A model generated the notes under the pieces. It was given only the letters and a program-made list of their open reading frames with translations, had not been told where the DNA came from and did not search any database. Shown here in pieces: positions 8,874 to 16,338 of a stretch of 64,000 nt of DNA; within the stretch, counting starts at the first letter, position 1; every line of letters starts with the position of its first letter. The DNA comes from Solibacillus sp040274725 (GTDB lineage Bacteria > Bacillota > Bacilli > Bacillales_A > Planococcaceae): assembly GCA_040274725.1 (NCBI GenBank), contig JBEMAQ010000008.1:62001-126000 (forward strand), read 5' to 3'. Both the position numbers and the translations under genes were made by a program.

Positions 8874-9566
8874 CTAGGCGAGCTTCGATAAGTCTACAAC
8901 ATCACCCGCGCGTAAAATTTGCACGTCCGCACCCTCGACTAAATCTGCAAAATTTTGCGGATTCTGCTTAATTGGTGGGAATGTGTCATAGTGAATTGGC
9001 ACAACAATTTTCGGCTTTAATAAGCTCACCGCATACGCCGCGTCATCTGGCCCCATCGTGAAATTATCGCCAATCGGCAAGAAGGCCACATCAATCGGAT
9101 GACGCTTGCCAATTAGCTCCATGTCACCAAACAGTGCCGTATCCCCCGCATGATAAATCGTTAAGCCCTCTGCTGTAAATAAGATTCCACCTGGCATCCC
9201 TGTGTAAATGATGTCGTTATTGTCTGTTACATAGGACGAGCCGTGAAATGCTAGCGTAAATTTCACCTTACCAAAATCAAATTCATGTGCACCGCCAATA
9301 TGCATCGGATGAACATGCGCACCTTGCCAGCCTAAATAATTCGCTAGCTCATTCGGCGCGACAACAAGCGCACCACTTGCCTTTGAAATTTCCACCGTAT
9401 CGCCAACGTGGTCATTATGCCCGTGCGTTAATAAAATCGCGTCCGGCTTCTCCTCTGCTACGACTAAATCTGTTAGCTCATTGCCATTAATAAATGGGTC
9501 AATTAAAATCGTTTTGCTATTCGTTTCGATTTTGACAATCGAATGCCCGTGATATGAAATTTTCAT
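8874..9566 (-). CDS. ytkL: YtkL-type metal-dependent hydrolase (UPF0173, metallo-beta-lactamase fold)
   Basis: A 230 aa hydrolase of the metallo-beta-lactamase superfamily. The metal-binding HGHNDHVGD motif is at about residues 49-57, PMHIGG near 96 and the HAGDTALF aspartate-containing motif near 139; a late histidine (VPIHYDTFPP) completes the site. It is closely similar to B. subtilis YtkL along its whole length. The true substrate of this family is not established. The ATG follows GGAGGCTCC. It is divergent from the dipeptidase gene. Confidence 0.92.
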   Translation of the reverse strand: MKISYHGHSIVKIETNSKTILIDPFINGNELTDLVVAEEKPDAILLTHGHNDHVGDTVEISKASGALVVAPNELANYLGWQGAHVHPMHIGGAHEFDFGKVKFTLAFHGSSYVTDNNDIIYTGMPGGILFTAEGLTIYHAGDTALFGDMELIGKRHPIDVAFLPIGDNFTMGPDDAAYAVSLLKPKIVVPIHYDTFPPIKQNPQNFADLVEGADVQILRAGDVVDLSKLA

Positions 9567-9721
9567 CTATGGAGCCTCCTCATGCAATTTTTTCACTATT
9601 ATTACTTCTGCAACCGTGCAGAAATATCCTTTTTTTGATATGCTTATTTATGCGTAAAATGCTTTTCCCTGTTACACATAGTATTTTACATACACTGTAG
9701 CCACTACTAGGAGGTCAATTC

Positions 9722-10810
9722 ATGACAAAATTACAACAGCTACAAAACTACTTACAAGACAACGATATCGATGCTGCATTTATTACAACACCTGATAATG
9801 TCTTTTATTTCTCAGGTTTTGATAGCGATCCACACGAGCGCTTACTTGGCGTGATGATTTTTAAAGAGGCAGAGCCGTTTTTAATTTGCCCGCAAATGGA
9901 AGTACCTGACGCACTTGCTGCTGGCTGGGGCTACGCGGCAATCGGTCATGTCGACACAGAAAACGCTTGGGACGTTGTAGCGAAAACGATTGCTGCACGC
10001 GGCATAAACATTTCGACAATGGCCATCGAAAAAGCACATTTAACAGTGGAGCGCCTAGAAGAATTACAAGCACGCTACCCACAAGCAAAGTTCGCACGCA
10101 TTGACGATCAAGTTAATGCCATGCGCGTCATCAAATCAGAGGATGAGCTTGTGAAATTACGCGAAGCCGCAGCGCTTGCAGACTACGCGATTCAAGTTGG
10201 CTGTGATGCGATTGCTGAAGGCAAAACGGAAATGGAAGTTTTAAACGAAATTGAGTCTGCGATTAAAGCAAAGGGCCATGCGATGAGCTTTGACACAATG
10301 GTACTTGCTGGTGAGAAATCAGCGTCTCCGCACGGCGTACCAGGTGACCGCAAAATCCAGCGCGGTGACTTTATTTTATTTGACCTTGGTGTCATTTACG
10401 ACGGCTACTGCTCAGATATTACACGTACCGTTTCATTCGGTGAGCCGTCCGACGCACAAATCGACATTTACAACGCTGTTCGTAAAGCAAACGAGGATGC
10501 GATTGCTGCCGTAAAACCAGGCGTTCGCGCAATGGACCTTGATAAAATCGCCCGGGACGTGATTACAAATGCGGGTTACGGCGAATACTTTACACACCGT
10601 CTTGGTCACGGCTTAGGTATTTCTGTACATGAATTCCCATCAATCAACGGTGCAAACGAATACGTACTACAATCAGGTGCCGTCTTCACAATCGAGCCTG
10701 GCATCTATAAATCAGACGTAACAGGCGTTCGTATTGAAGATGATGTTGTCGTAACAGACACAGGCGTTGAAGTATTAACAAAATTTACAAAAGAATTAAT
10801 TATTCTTTAA
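9722..10810 (+). CDS. Xaa-Pro dipeptidase / M24 aminopeptidase P family
   Basis: Cytoplasmic M24 metallopeptidase likely to split dipeptides or peptides with proline in second position. The 362 aa protein has the N-terminal creatinase-like domain (about 1-130) and the pita-bread catalytic domain. The five metal ligands can be seen in order: Asp in FDLGVIYDGY and SDITRT, His in HRLGHGLG, Glu in TIEPGIY and Glu in RIEDDVVV. A strong AGGAGG precedes the ATG. It is monocistronic with its own terminator. PepQ/YkvY-like is the closest description; exact specificity cannot be read from sequence. Confidence 0.92.
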   Translation: MTKLQQLQNYLQDNDIDAAFITTPDNVFYFSGFDSDPHERLLGVMIFKEAEPFLICPQMEVPDALAAGWGYAAIGHVDTENAWDVVAKTIAARGINISTMAIEKAHLTVERLEELQARYPQAKFARIDDQVNAMRVIKSEDELVKLREAAALADYAIQVGCDAIAEGKTEMEVLNEIESAIKAKGHAMSFDTMVLAGEKSASPHGVPGDRKIQRGDFILFDLGVIYDGYCSDITRTVSFGEPSDAQIDIYNAVRKANEDAIAAVKPGVRAMDLDKIARDVITNAGYGEYFTHRLGHGLGISVHEFPSINGANEYVLQSGAVFTIEPGIYKSDVTGVRIEDDVVVTDTGVEVLTKFTKELIIL

Positions 10811-10816
10811 AAACAA

Positions 10817-10853
10817 AATCTCCAATCGAAAAAGTAGTTTTCGGTTGGAGATT
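10817..10853 (+). terminator. Terminator after the dipeptidase gene
   Basis: AATCTCCAATCGAAAA / TTTTCGGTTGGAGATT stem (one mismatch) followed by T-rich sequence. Confidence 0.88.
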
Positions 10854-10927
10854 TTTTAATTTTTCCGGTCCAGTTTAACGATTACCATTTTTTAACTAGT
10901 TTCATAAATATATTAATGAGGAATAGT

Positions 10928-11713
10928 ATGGTTAGTGAAAGGATGATGATAATAAAAAAATTGATTTCTATCACATTGCTAAGCTTATTGCTATTTTTAA
11001 ATCCACTGTCACTTCATGAAGCGTACCATACAGAAGCAGCTACCGTTTCGTACGTTGTAGCAGAGCAGGATATTTATTTGCGTAATCAGCCAGCAGAGGA
11101 CGCCAAAAAAATCACAACAATAAAAAATTACGCAGGGGTCAAAGTCTTTTCTTCGAATGACACTTGGGCCTATATTCAGGCCGGAAAAGTAAAAGGCTAT
11201 GTATATACAAGCACGTTAACGAAAAAAAATCCGAAACAAACTGCAAGCGCACAAATTGTAACAGGTGGCCTTTCACCAAAAGCAGGACGCAGCTACACAT
11301 ACAACCCATCCTTTGAAGAGGACGGCAGAAAAATGACGTACTTTGCTACACAAAATTACGGTGTAACAGAGCTATTAACATCTGATGGGCTCGGCTATGC
11401 CTACTTAGAATCAACAGACGCTTTTGAAATGGGCATTGCAAATTCGGGTGTATTTTTCTTCTCACTTTCCTATCCAATGAAAAGAGGCAGTACAATACAC
11501 GATACAGATTACGGTATTCAAACTAATACGATTACAAAAGTATTTGTAGAAAGCACGTCACATACCGTAACAACAGCTGCTGGTACATTTAATGATGTCA
11601 TTGTGTTGAATTATCCAAACGGTGCTCAGCTGTTTTTAGCAAAAGGCTATGGGGTCATTAAAATTATCGACTCGACAGGAAAAACAACTGCCGAGCTTGT
11701 AAACGTAAAATAA
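10928..11713 (+). CDS. Secreted SH3-domain protein, function unknown
   Basis: About 261 aa with a signal peptide: positive start (IIKKL), hydrophobic core about residues 8-25, and a likely signal peptidase cut after TEAA. A bacterial SH3 domain follows (about 35-80, with IYLRNQPAEDAKKITTI and GYVYTSTL), a fold that often binds peptidoglycan. The C-terminal 150 residues are beta-rich and I do not recognise them. I chose the ATG at 10928 because TGAGGA precedes it by five bases; an in-frame ATG at 10916 is possible. It is monocistronic with its own terminator. A cell-wall-associated role is inferred. Confidence 0.75.
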   Translation: MVSERMMIIKKLISITLLSLLLFLNPLSLHEAYHTEAATVSYVVAEQDIYLRNQPAEDAKKITTIKNYAGVKVFSSNDTWAYIQAGKVKGYVYTSTLTKKNPKQTASAQIVTGGLSPKAGRSYTYNPSFEEDGRKMTYFATQNYGVTELLTSDGLGYAYLESTDAFEMGIANSGVFFFSLSYPMKRGSTIHDTDYGIQTNTITKVFVESTSHTVTTAAGTFNDVIVLNYPNGAQLFLAKGYGVIKIIDSTGKTTAELVNVK

Positions 11714-11744
11714 AAGAAGCTTCGGGCAATCCCGAAGCTTCTTT
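11713..11744. terminator. Bidirectional terminator between the SH3 gene and the ald remnant
   Basis: Perfect stem AAAGAAGCTTCGGG-CAAT-CCCGAAGCTTCTTT with T-rich flank. It closes the rightward SH3 gene and also stands after the leftward ald remnant, which suggests it once terminated ald. Confidence 0.9.
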
Positions 11745-11748
11745 TATT

Positions 11749-12279
11749 TTATAGTAAACCAGATAATACACCGAGCACATCGTCTACCACAACATATGGC
11801 GCTCCCTGTGCATCTGCAATATTATAAGGGTTTGAAATAAGCGTCTGTACATCGCGTCCGAAAATATCCTCTAGCTGACGTAAACGTTCTGGACTCAGGT
11901 CAATAATCGTCACAGCCGCCCCCATACCTACCGCAATTTTTGCCGCATTTGTTCCAGCAATACCGCCGCCAATCACCGTGACTTTCCCGCGTTGTACCCC
12001 AGATACACCACCAAGTAAAATTCCTTTTCCACCTGGTACCTTTTCTAAATAATGCGCACCAATTTGGGTTGCCATCTTGCCGGCCACCTCGCTCATTGGC
12101 ATCAAAAGTGGTAGTGTACGGTTCGGCAATTGTACGGTTTCATACGCAATCCCAACGACCTTTTGATCAACGAGCGCACGCGTCAATTCTGGCTCTGGCG
12201 CTAAATGTAAATATGTAAACAAGTCCATTCTAGCAACTTTAAATACAATTGAGAATCTCTTTACTTTCGAATATTCCAT
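11749..12279 (-). pseudogene. ald: Alanine dehydrogenase remnant (truncated and internally deleted)
   Basis: The reading frame codes for 176 aa, whereas alanine dehydrogenase is about 370-380 aa. Residues about 20-140 match the middle of Ald very well: LFTYLHLAPEPELTRAL, RTLPLLMPMSEVAGKMA, GGKGILLGGVSGV, the NAD-binding GGGIAGTNAAKIAVGMGA and TIIDLSPERLRQL. About 85 N-terminal residues, including the pyruvate-binding region, are replaced by unrelated sequence. After SNPYNIADA some 150 residues with the catalytic half are missing; the last 20 residues resemble an Ald C terminus. Both termini of the enzyme fold are broken, so it should not be active. The neighbouring uspA and terminator are intact. 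It is either a decaying gene or, less likely, a small NAD-binding protein. Confidence 0.85.
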
Positions 12280-12532
12280 TTATTTAAAATATTAAAATTA
12301 ACATTATTAAATGCTATTTTAGTAAAATAATACCTATTCCATACATCTCCATGTTACATAAAGTACATTTGTAATTTCTGTGAAAATAAAACAAAATCGG
12401 TACATTACCAACGTAATTAATGTAATAAAATAGATAGTTGTGATATTTTTTTACATTTTTTCTATGTAAGGTATTTCCATTCAAAAAACATTTGATATAA
12501 TAGTAGTAGATACACATAAGGAGGAAATGAAA

Positions 12533-12979
12533 ATGGCTAATCATTATAAAAACATTGTTGTCGCAGTAGACGGCTCTAAAGAAGCGGAATATGCGTTCCG
12601 TAAATCAATCGACGTAGCAAAACGTAACGTAGGTTCTACATTAAACCTTGTGAACGTAATCGACACGCGCTCTTTCGCAGCAGTTGAAGCATATGACCGT
12701 TCAATCGCTGAGCGTGCACAGCAGCACTCTGAAGAGTTACTAAACGGCTACAAGCAACAGGCTGAAGCTGAAGGCTTAGAAAACGTTAACTTAGTAATTG
12801 AATACGGTTCTCCAAAAAATATTATTACAAAAGAGCTTTCTAACATTGTAGAAGCTGACCTAATCATCTGTGGTGCAACAGGTTTAAACGCAGTTGAGCG
12901 TTTCTTAATCGGTTCTGTATCAGAAGCAATCGTACGTACAGCAAAATGTGACGTACTTGTTATCCGTACACCAGAGTGA
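12533..12979 (+). CDS. Universal stress protein UspA family
   Basis: A 148 aa single-domain Usp. The N-terminal IVVAVDGSKEAEYAF and the C-terminal ATP-binding pattern GATGLNAVERFLIGSVSEAIVR are present, so this is the nucleotide-binding type. The start at 12533 is preceded by AAGGAGG with eight bases between; the ATG two codons earlier is too close to it. TATAAT at 12496-12501 is a likely -10 box. It is monocistronic with a strong terminator. The precise role is not known; the family usually responds to starvation and stress. Confidence 0.93.
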   Translation: MANHYKNIVVAVDGSKEAEYAFRKSIDVAKRNVGSTLNLVNVIDTRSFAAVEAYDRSIAERAQQHSEELLNGYKQQAEAEGLENVNLVIEYGSPKNIITKELSNIVEADLIICGATGLNAVERFLIGSVSEAIVRTAKCDVLVIRTPE

Positions 12980-12984
12980 TTCTA

Positions 12985-13020
12985 AAAAATGGATTGGGCA
13001 TACATGCCCAATCCATTTTT
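12985..13020. terminator. Bidirectional terminator between uspA and ytxK
   Basis: AAAAAATGGATTGGGCA-TACA-TGCCCAATCCATTTTT, a perfect stem with A and T tails on either side, able to stop both convergent genes. Confidence 0.92.
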
Positions 13021-13021
13021 A

Positions 13022-13948
13022 TTATTTCCCCTCTTGCCACATACGAATCTTTTCAAAGAACATTTGCAGTGCCTGCTTATTTGACATATTCGGCACTTTT
13101 GCAAGTAATACCTCACGCGGTGCACGCTTCGAGGCATCCTGCTTTTGCAGGATTAAAATGCTCTTCTCATGTGCACGTGACGCAAACATATTTTCAGGAA
13201 GCTGAATAACCGCTTGAATCCACGCATTCCCTTTAATAAATTTATGCAATTGCTGTGCTTGCTCTGATTCAAATAATGCTGCTGGAATAAGGAAAAATCC
13301 GTAGCCGCCATCCTTTAAATAATTCATTGACTGCTCAATAAATAAATGGTGTGCGTAGCTCATGCCTTCTGCTGCACATAACTCATAATCAACTGCAATC
13401 TCTTCATTCGGATAATAACCAACTGGCAGATCGCAAAGTACCGCATCGACTGGGTCCACAAGTAGCTTTTCTAGCGCATCCTGACGGTAAAGTGTCACGG
13501 GTTGCTCGATTAAATCGCCTGTTGCCGCAGCTAAGCGGATGAGTAAGTCATCTACTTCAACGCCCGTTGCCACTAATTTCGTATCCATTGTGTTCATGAC
13601 TGTATAGAGCAGATTCCCTGTACCAAGTGCTGGATCAAGCACCGTTACTTGACCTTCCTTCAGTTCATCCTCTAAACACGCCGAAACAAAATGACCAACT
13701 AATAAACCAAGTGTATCTGGTGTCATTTGGTGATTTGGCTGTGAGCTTTTACGCATCCCTTTTAAAATGGCAATTTGAATCGCCTTACGCATATCTTCTT
13801 TCGTCGCGCCCTCTACGTGCCACTCAAATTTGCCATCTAATGTCTCTTCAAGCGCTTGCAGTAATGCCTCCAAATAATCTGTGCCATCTACCGCAAGCTG
13901 CTCTGCTCGCCCATTAATATGACCAAAAATTAACTCAAACTTATCCAT
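13022..13948 (-). CDS. ytxK: YtxK-like class I SAM-dependent methyltransferase
   Basis: A 308 aa protein of the adenine-specific (N6) DNA methylase-like family, with the SAM-binding stretch VLDPALGTGNLLYTVM near residues 103-118 and the catalytic-type motif CDLPVGYYP near 178 (an NPPY-like site changed to DLPVGYY). No target recognition domain or restriction partner is present. B. subtilis YtxK lies next to tpx in the same way; no restriction role is known for it. A small hairpin lies just upstream of its ribosome site. The ackA gene that follows ytxK in B. subtilis is not here. Confidence 0.88.
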   Translation of the reverse strand: MDKFELIFGHINGRAEQLAVDGTDYLEALLQALEETLDGKFEWHVEGATKEDMRKAIQIAILKGMRKSSQPNHQMTPDTLGLLVGHFVSACLEDELKEGQVTVLDPALGTGNLLYTVMNTMDTKLVATGVEVDDLLIRLAAATGDLIEQPVTLYRQDALEKLLVDPVDAVLCDLPVGYYPNEEIAVDYELCAAEGMSYAHHLFIEQSMNYLKDGGYGFFLIPAALFESEQAQQLHKFIKGNAWIQAVIQLPENMFASRAHEKSILILQKQDASKRAPREVLLAKVPNMSNKQALQMFFEKIRMWQEGK

Positions 13949-13971
13949 CTATAACTTCCTCTCAAACGAAT

Positions 13972-14005
13972 AGAAAACCCACGCGAACAAGTCGAATGGG
14001 TTTCT
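13972..14005 (-). other. Hairpin between tpx and ytxK (related to 20823-20863)
   Basis: AGAAAACCCA / TGGGTTTCT stem around a loop containing CGCGAACAAGTCG. It is 47 bases after the tpx stop and 24 bases before the ytxK start. No T-run follows it on the minus strand, so it is a weak terminator at best. The stem and loop sequence resemble the hairpin between ezrA and nifZ. Confidence 0.6.
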
Positions 14006-14051
14006 ACTCTCTGTCTTCTTACACTTTACACGAAAATGATCAAAAACAAAA

Positions 14052-14558
14052 TTATTTAGTCAACGCTTTAACCGCTTCAATCGCCGCATCGTAGTTCGGG
14101 TGATCTGTCGCTTCTGGTACATACTCAACATACGCTACGTTACCTTCTGCATCTACTACGAAGATTGAACGAGTTAATAGGCGTAACTCTTTAATATGTA
14201 CGCCGTAAGCTTCACCAAATGATGCATCGCGGTGGTCTGATACCGTTTGTACTTTATCAATACCTGCAGCACCACACCAACGTTTTTGTGCAAATGGTAA
14301 GTCCATTGACACTGTGTAAATAATTACGTCATCGCCTAACTCAGCAGCTGCTTCGTTAAATTTGCGTGTTTGTTGATCACATACACCTGTATCAAGTGAT
14401 GGTACAACTGAAAATAAACGAATTTTGCCTTCTGAATCTTTTAAAGAAACAGCTGATAAATCATTTGCAAGCACTGTGAAGTCTGGTGCTTTGTCTCCTA
14501 CTTTTACTTCGTTCCCTAGTAATGTTACTGCGCCTTGTTTAAATGTTACGTTTGCCAA
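14052..14558 (-). CDS. tpx: Thiol peroxidase Tpx
   Basis: Atypical 2-Cys peroxiredoxin that reduces hydrogen and alkyl peroxides with thioredoxin. At 168 aa it is full length. The peroxidatic cysteine is C60 in PSLDTGVCDQQTRKF and the resolving cysteine is C95 in KRWCGAAG. The start is a TTG with GGAGG eight bases upstream. It stands next to ytxK as in B. subtilis. Confidence 0.96.
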   Translation of the reverse strand: MANVTFKQGAVTLLGNEVKVGDKAPDFTVLANDLSAVSLKDSEGKIRLFSVVPSLDTGVCDQQTRKFNEAAAELGDDVIIYTVSMDLPFAQKRWCGAAGIDKVQTVSDHRDASFGEAYGVHIKELRLLTRSIFVVDAEGNVAYVEYVPEATDHPNYDAAIEAVKALTK

Positions 14559-14634
14559 ATTAAACGCCTCCCTTTATTCCATTATATTACTAAACTTGAA
14601 AGCTACAATGCAACTATGTAGCTTACAAAAGCGA

Positions 14635-14664
14635 AAAGCCCCCTCGAGAAGTTAGGGGACCTTT
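14635..14664 (-). terminator. Terminator after sppA-yteJ
   Basis: Stem AAAGCCCCCT / AGGGGACCTTT with two mismatches, about 47 bases after the yteJ stop, followed on the minus strand by TTTTCG. Confidence 0.6.
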
Positions 14665-14711
14665 CTAGTTTAGATGGTGTCGATACTTTTATATTATCGA
14701 ATATTCACTTC

Positions 14712-15194
14712 TTAAACGTGTTTTTCATAAATTTTTTCGTGTACAACAATTGTATCCGCAAAAAAGTCGGCAACGCCCTTATTTTGTGGGGTAAACGCAA
14801 CAATCACACAGGGTAAAAAGAAAAATGTTTTTTGAATAAAGCGGCCGATTAATTCACGGAATAACACTGTTCCCCAATCAAGCGCCTCCCCATTTTCTTT
14901 TTCCACGCGTAAACCAAAAATCATTTTGCCTAGCGTTTGCTTTAAAAATTTCGTCAGTAGTACGAAATAAGCATAATAAACAACTGCTGATAGCACGACG
15001 AACGGTGCATACCAATTCGTTCCGCTCATATCCCAGTCCATCACCGCAAAAATTGGACGAATTGTTAGTCCTGTGACCGCACTGATAACCAGCAGATCAA
15101 TTAAAAAGGCCCAAAAGCGCATCCAAAAGCCTGCTGTTTTTTCTGCATAAACCGAAGCCTTTGGTGCATCATACTGCTCGATTATTTCATTCAT
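14712..15194 (-). CDS. yteJ: RDD-domain membrane protein (YteJ-like)
   Basis: A 160 aa membrane protein of the RDD family with the start pattern GFWMRFWAFLIDLLVISAV (the Arg-Asp pair of the family is in RFWAFLIDLL), and predicted membrane segments at about 26-46, 65-83 and 118-138. LGKMIFGLRV near 94 is the second family hallmark. The gene follows sppA by 12 bases, the same pair as B. subtilis sppA-yteJ. In that pair the small protein modulates SppA; that role here is inferred from synteny. Confidence 0.9.
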   Translation of the reverse strand: MNEIIEQYDAPKASVYAEKTAGFWMRFWAFLIDLLVISAVTGLTIRPIFAVMDWDMSGTNWYAPFVVLSAVVYYAYFVLLTKFLKQTLGKMIFGLRVEKENGEALDWGTVLFRELIGRFIQKTFFFLPCVIVAFTPQNKGVADFFADTIVVHEKIYEKHV

Positions 15195-15206
15195 ACGAAC
15201 GCCTCC

Positions 15207-16220
15207 CTAATAATTCCCGTATAAATACATCATACGCGGAGAATCTGTTGATGAAATAATTTTTGTAATATATTGTGACTCAATAGAAGGCAGGAACATC
15301 GAGCCCACTTTCATGCCAAGAAGAGATGCCCAATCGTCTGAATCAGATGCATAACTGAAGAGCGCTGCGTCCTGTAAATTGAAGTCTGCACGTAATGCCT
15401 CAATCGTCGCTGCCTCATTACCAATCACGTCCACTAAGCCCGCATTTAGCGCTTGTGTGCCACCTAAAATACGACCATCTGCAACCTTTTTCACCTCAGC
15501 TTCGGTCATACCGCGCCCCTGTTCAATGACGTCAACAAAGTCCTCATACATTTCGTCAATCATTTCCTGCACCATCGCAAGCTCTGCCTCTGTTGTCGCA
15601 CGAGCGCCGCCTAGCATATCTTTATGCGTACCTGATTTAATGGTTTCAAACTCAATGCCGATATTTTCTGCTAGCTTTTCATAGTTAAATGACTGCATAA
15701 TGACACCGATTGATCCTGTAATCGTTTCTTTTTGTGCAAAAATTTTGTCTGCTGGTGCTGAAATATAGTAGCCACCTGAAGCGGCCATTGAGCCCATTGA
15801 CACGTAAATTGGAATTTGACGTTCCTCTTTTAGCTCCACAAGCTTACTATGAATTTCTGCTGATTCAATCACACCGCCACCTGGTGAATCGACCGACAGC
15901 ACAACTGCCTTTACCGTATCATCCTTACGAATTGCTTCAATTTGATCGAGGAAGCCTTGGTGATTGTATTCAACTGGTGTCCAAATGTCCCCCTCACCTA
16001 AATCTTGAATCGCACCACTTACTGTTAAATGTGCAATACGGTTTGTCATGTCTCCTTCTTCTACTACATTTTCAGATAAAGTTGTTTCTGTCGTTCCCAT
16101 CATACTTTCAAAGCTCGATGTGAAATCTGCTGAGAAAATCGTAATAATCGAATTAATTCCGATTGAAAAGAATAATAAAACGGCTGCGATAATAAGCGCA
16201 ACCCAACGCTTTGTATTCAT
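15207..16220 (-). CDS. sppA: Signal peptide peptidase SppA
   Basis: Membrane-bound Ser/Lys protease that digests leftover signal peptides and is linked to envelope stress and lantibiotic tolerance in Bacillus. It is 337 aa with one N-terminal membrane anchor (about 6-28). The crotonase-like core shows VLSVDSPGGGVIES near 107, the nucleophilic serine in SMAASGGYYISAPADKI near 147 and the ETITGSIGVI motif after it. The general-base lysine lies in the SGTHKDMLGG region near 200. The short form matches Gram-positive SppA. It is the first gene of the sppA-yteJ operon. Confidence 0.94.
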   Translation of the reverse strand: MNTKRWVALIIAAVLLFFSIGINSIITIFSADFTSSFESMMGTTETTLSENVVEEGDMTNRIAHLTVSGAIQDLGEGDIWTPVEYNHQGFLDQIEAIRKDDTVKAVVLSVDSPGGGVIESAEIHSKLVELKEERQIPIYVSMGSMAASGGYYISAPADKIFAQKETITGSIGVIMQSFNYEKLAENIGIEFETIKSGTHKDMLGGARATTEAELAMVQEMIDEMYEDFVDVIEQGRGMTEAEVKKVADGRILGGTQALNAGLVDVIGNEAATIEALRADFNLQDAALFSYASDSDDWASLLGMKVGSMFLPSIESQYITKIISSTDSPRMMYLYGNY

Positions 16221-16283
16221 CTATCTTCCTCCTTTTTACTTTATTACGAAACTATGTTACAAAAAGATTCATTTTTTGACGAA

Positions 16284-16319
16284 AAATAAAAGATAGTGGA
16301 AAATCCACTATCCTTTTAT
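16284..16319 (-). terminator. Terminator after the acyl-CoA synthetase gene
   Basis: AAATAAAAGATAGTGGA / TCCACTATCCTTTTATT hairpin with an AAA loop and one unpaired base; T-rich end on the minus strand. Confidence 0.85.
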
Positions 16320-16338
16320 TACCCAGGAAATACTGTCC

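Noticed and set aside
12314..12544. 76-codon minus-strand frame upstream of the ald remnant
   Set aside because: Extremely AT-rich, overlaps the uspA promoter and start, and encodes mostly Tyr/Phe/Ile/Asn.
13022..13948. YtxK as part of a restriction-modification or phage defence system
   Set aside because: No restriction partner, no specificity domain, altered NPPY motif, and the conserved tpx-ytxK neighbourhood argues for a housekeeping gene.
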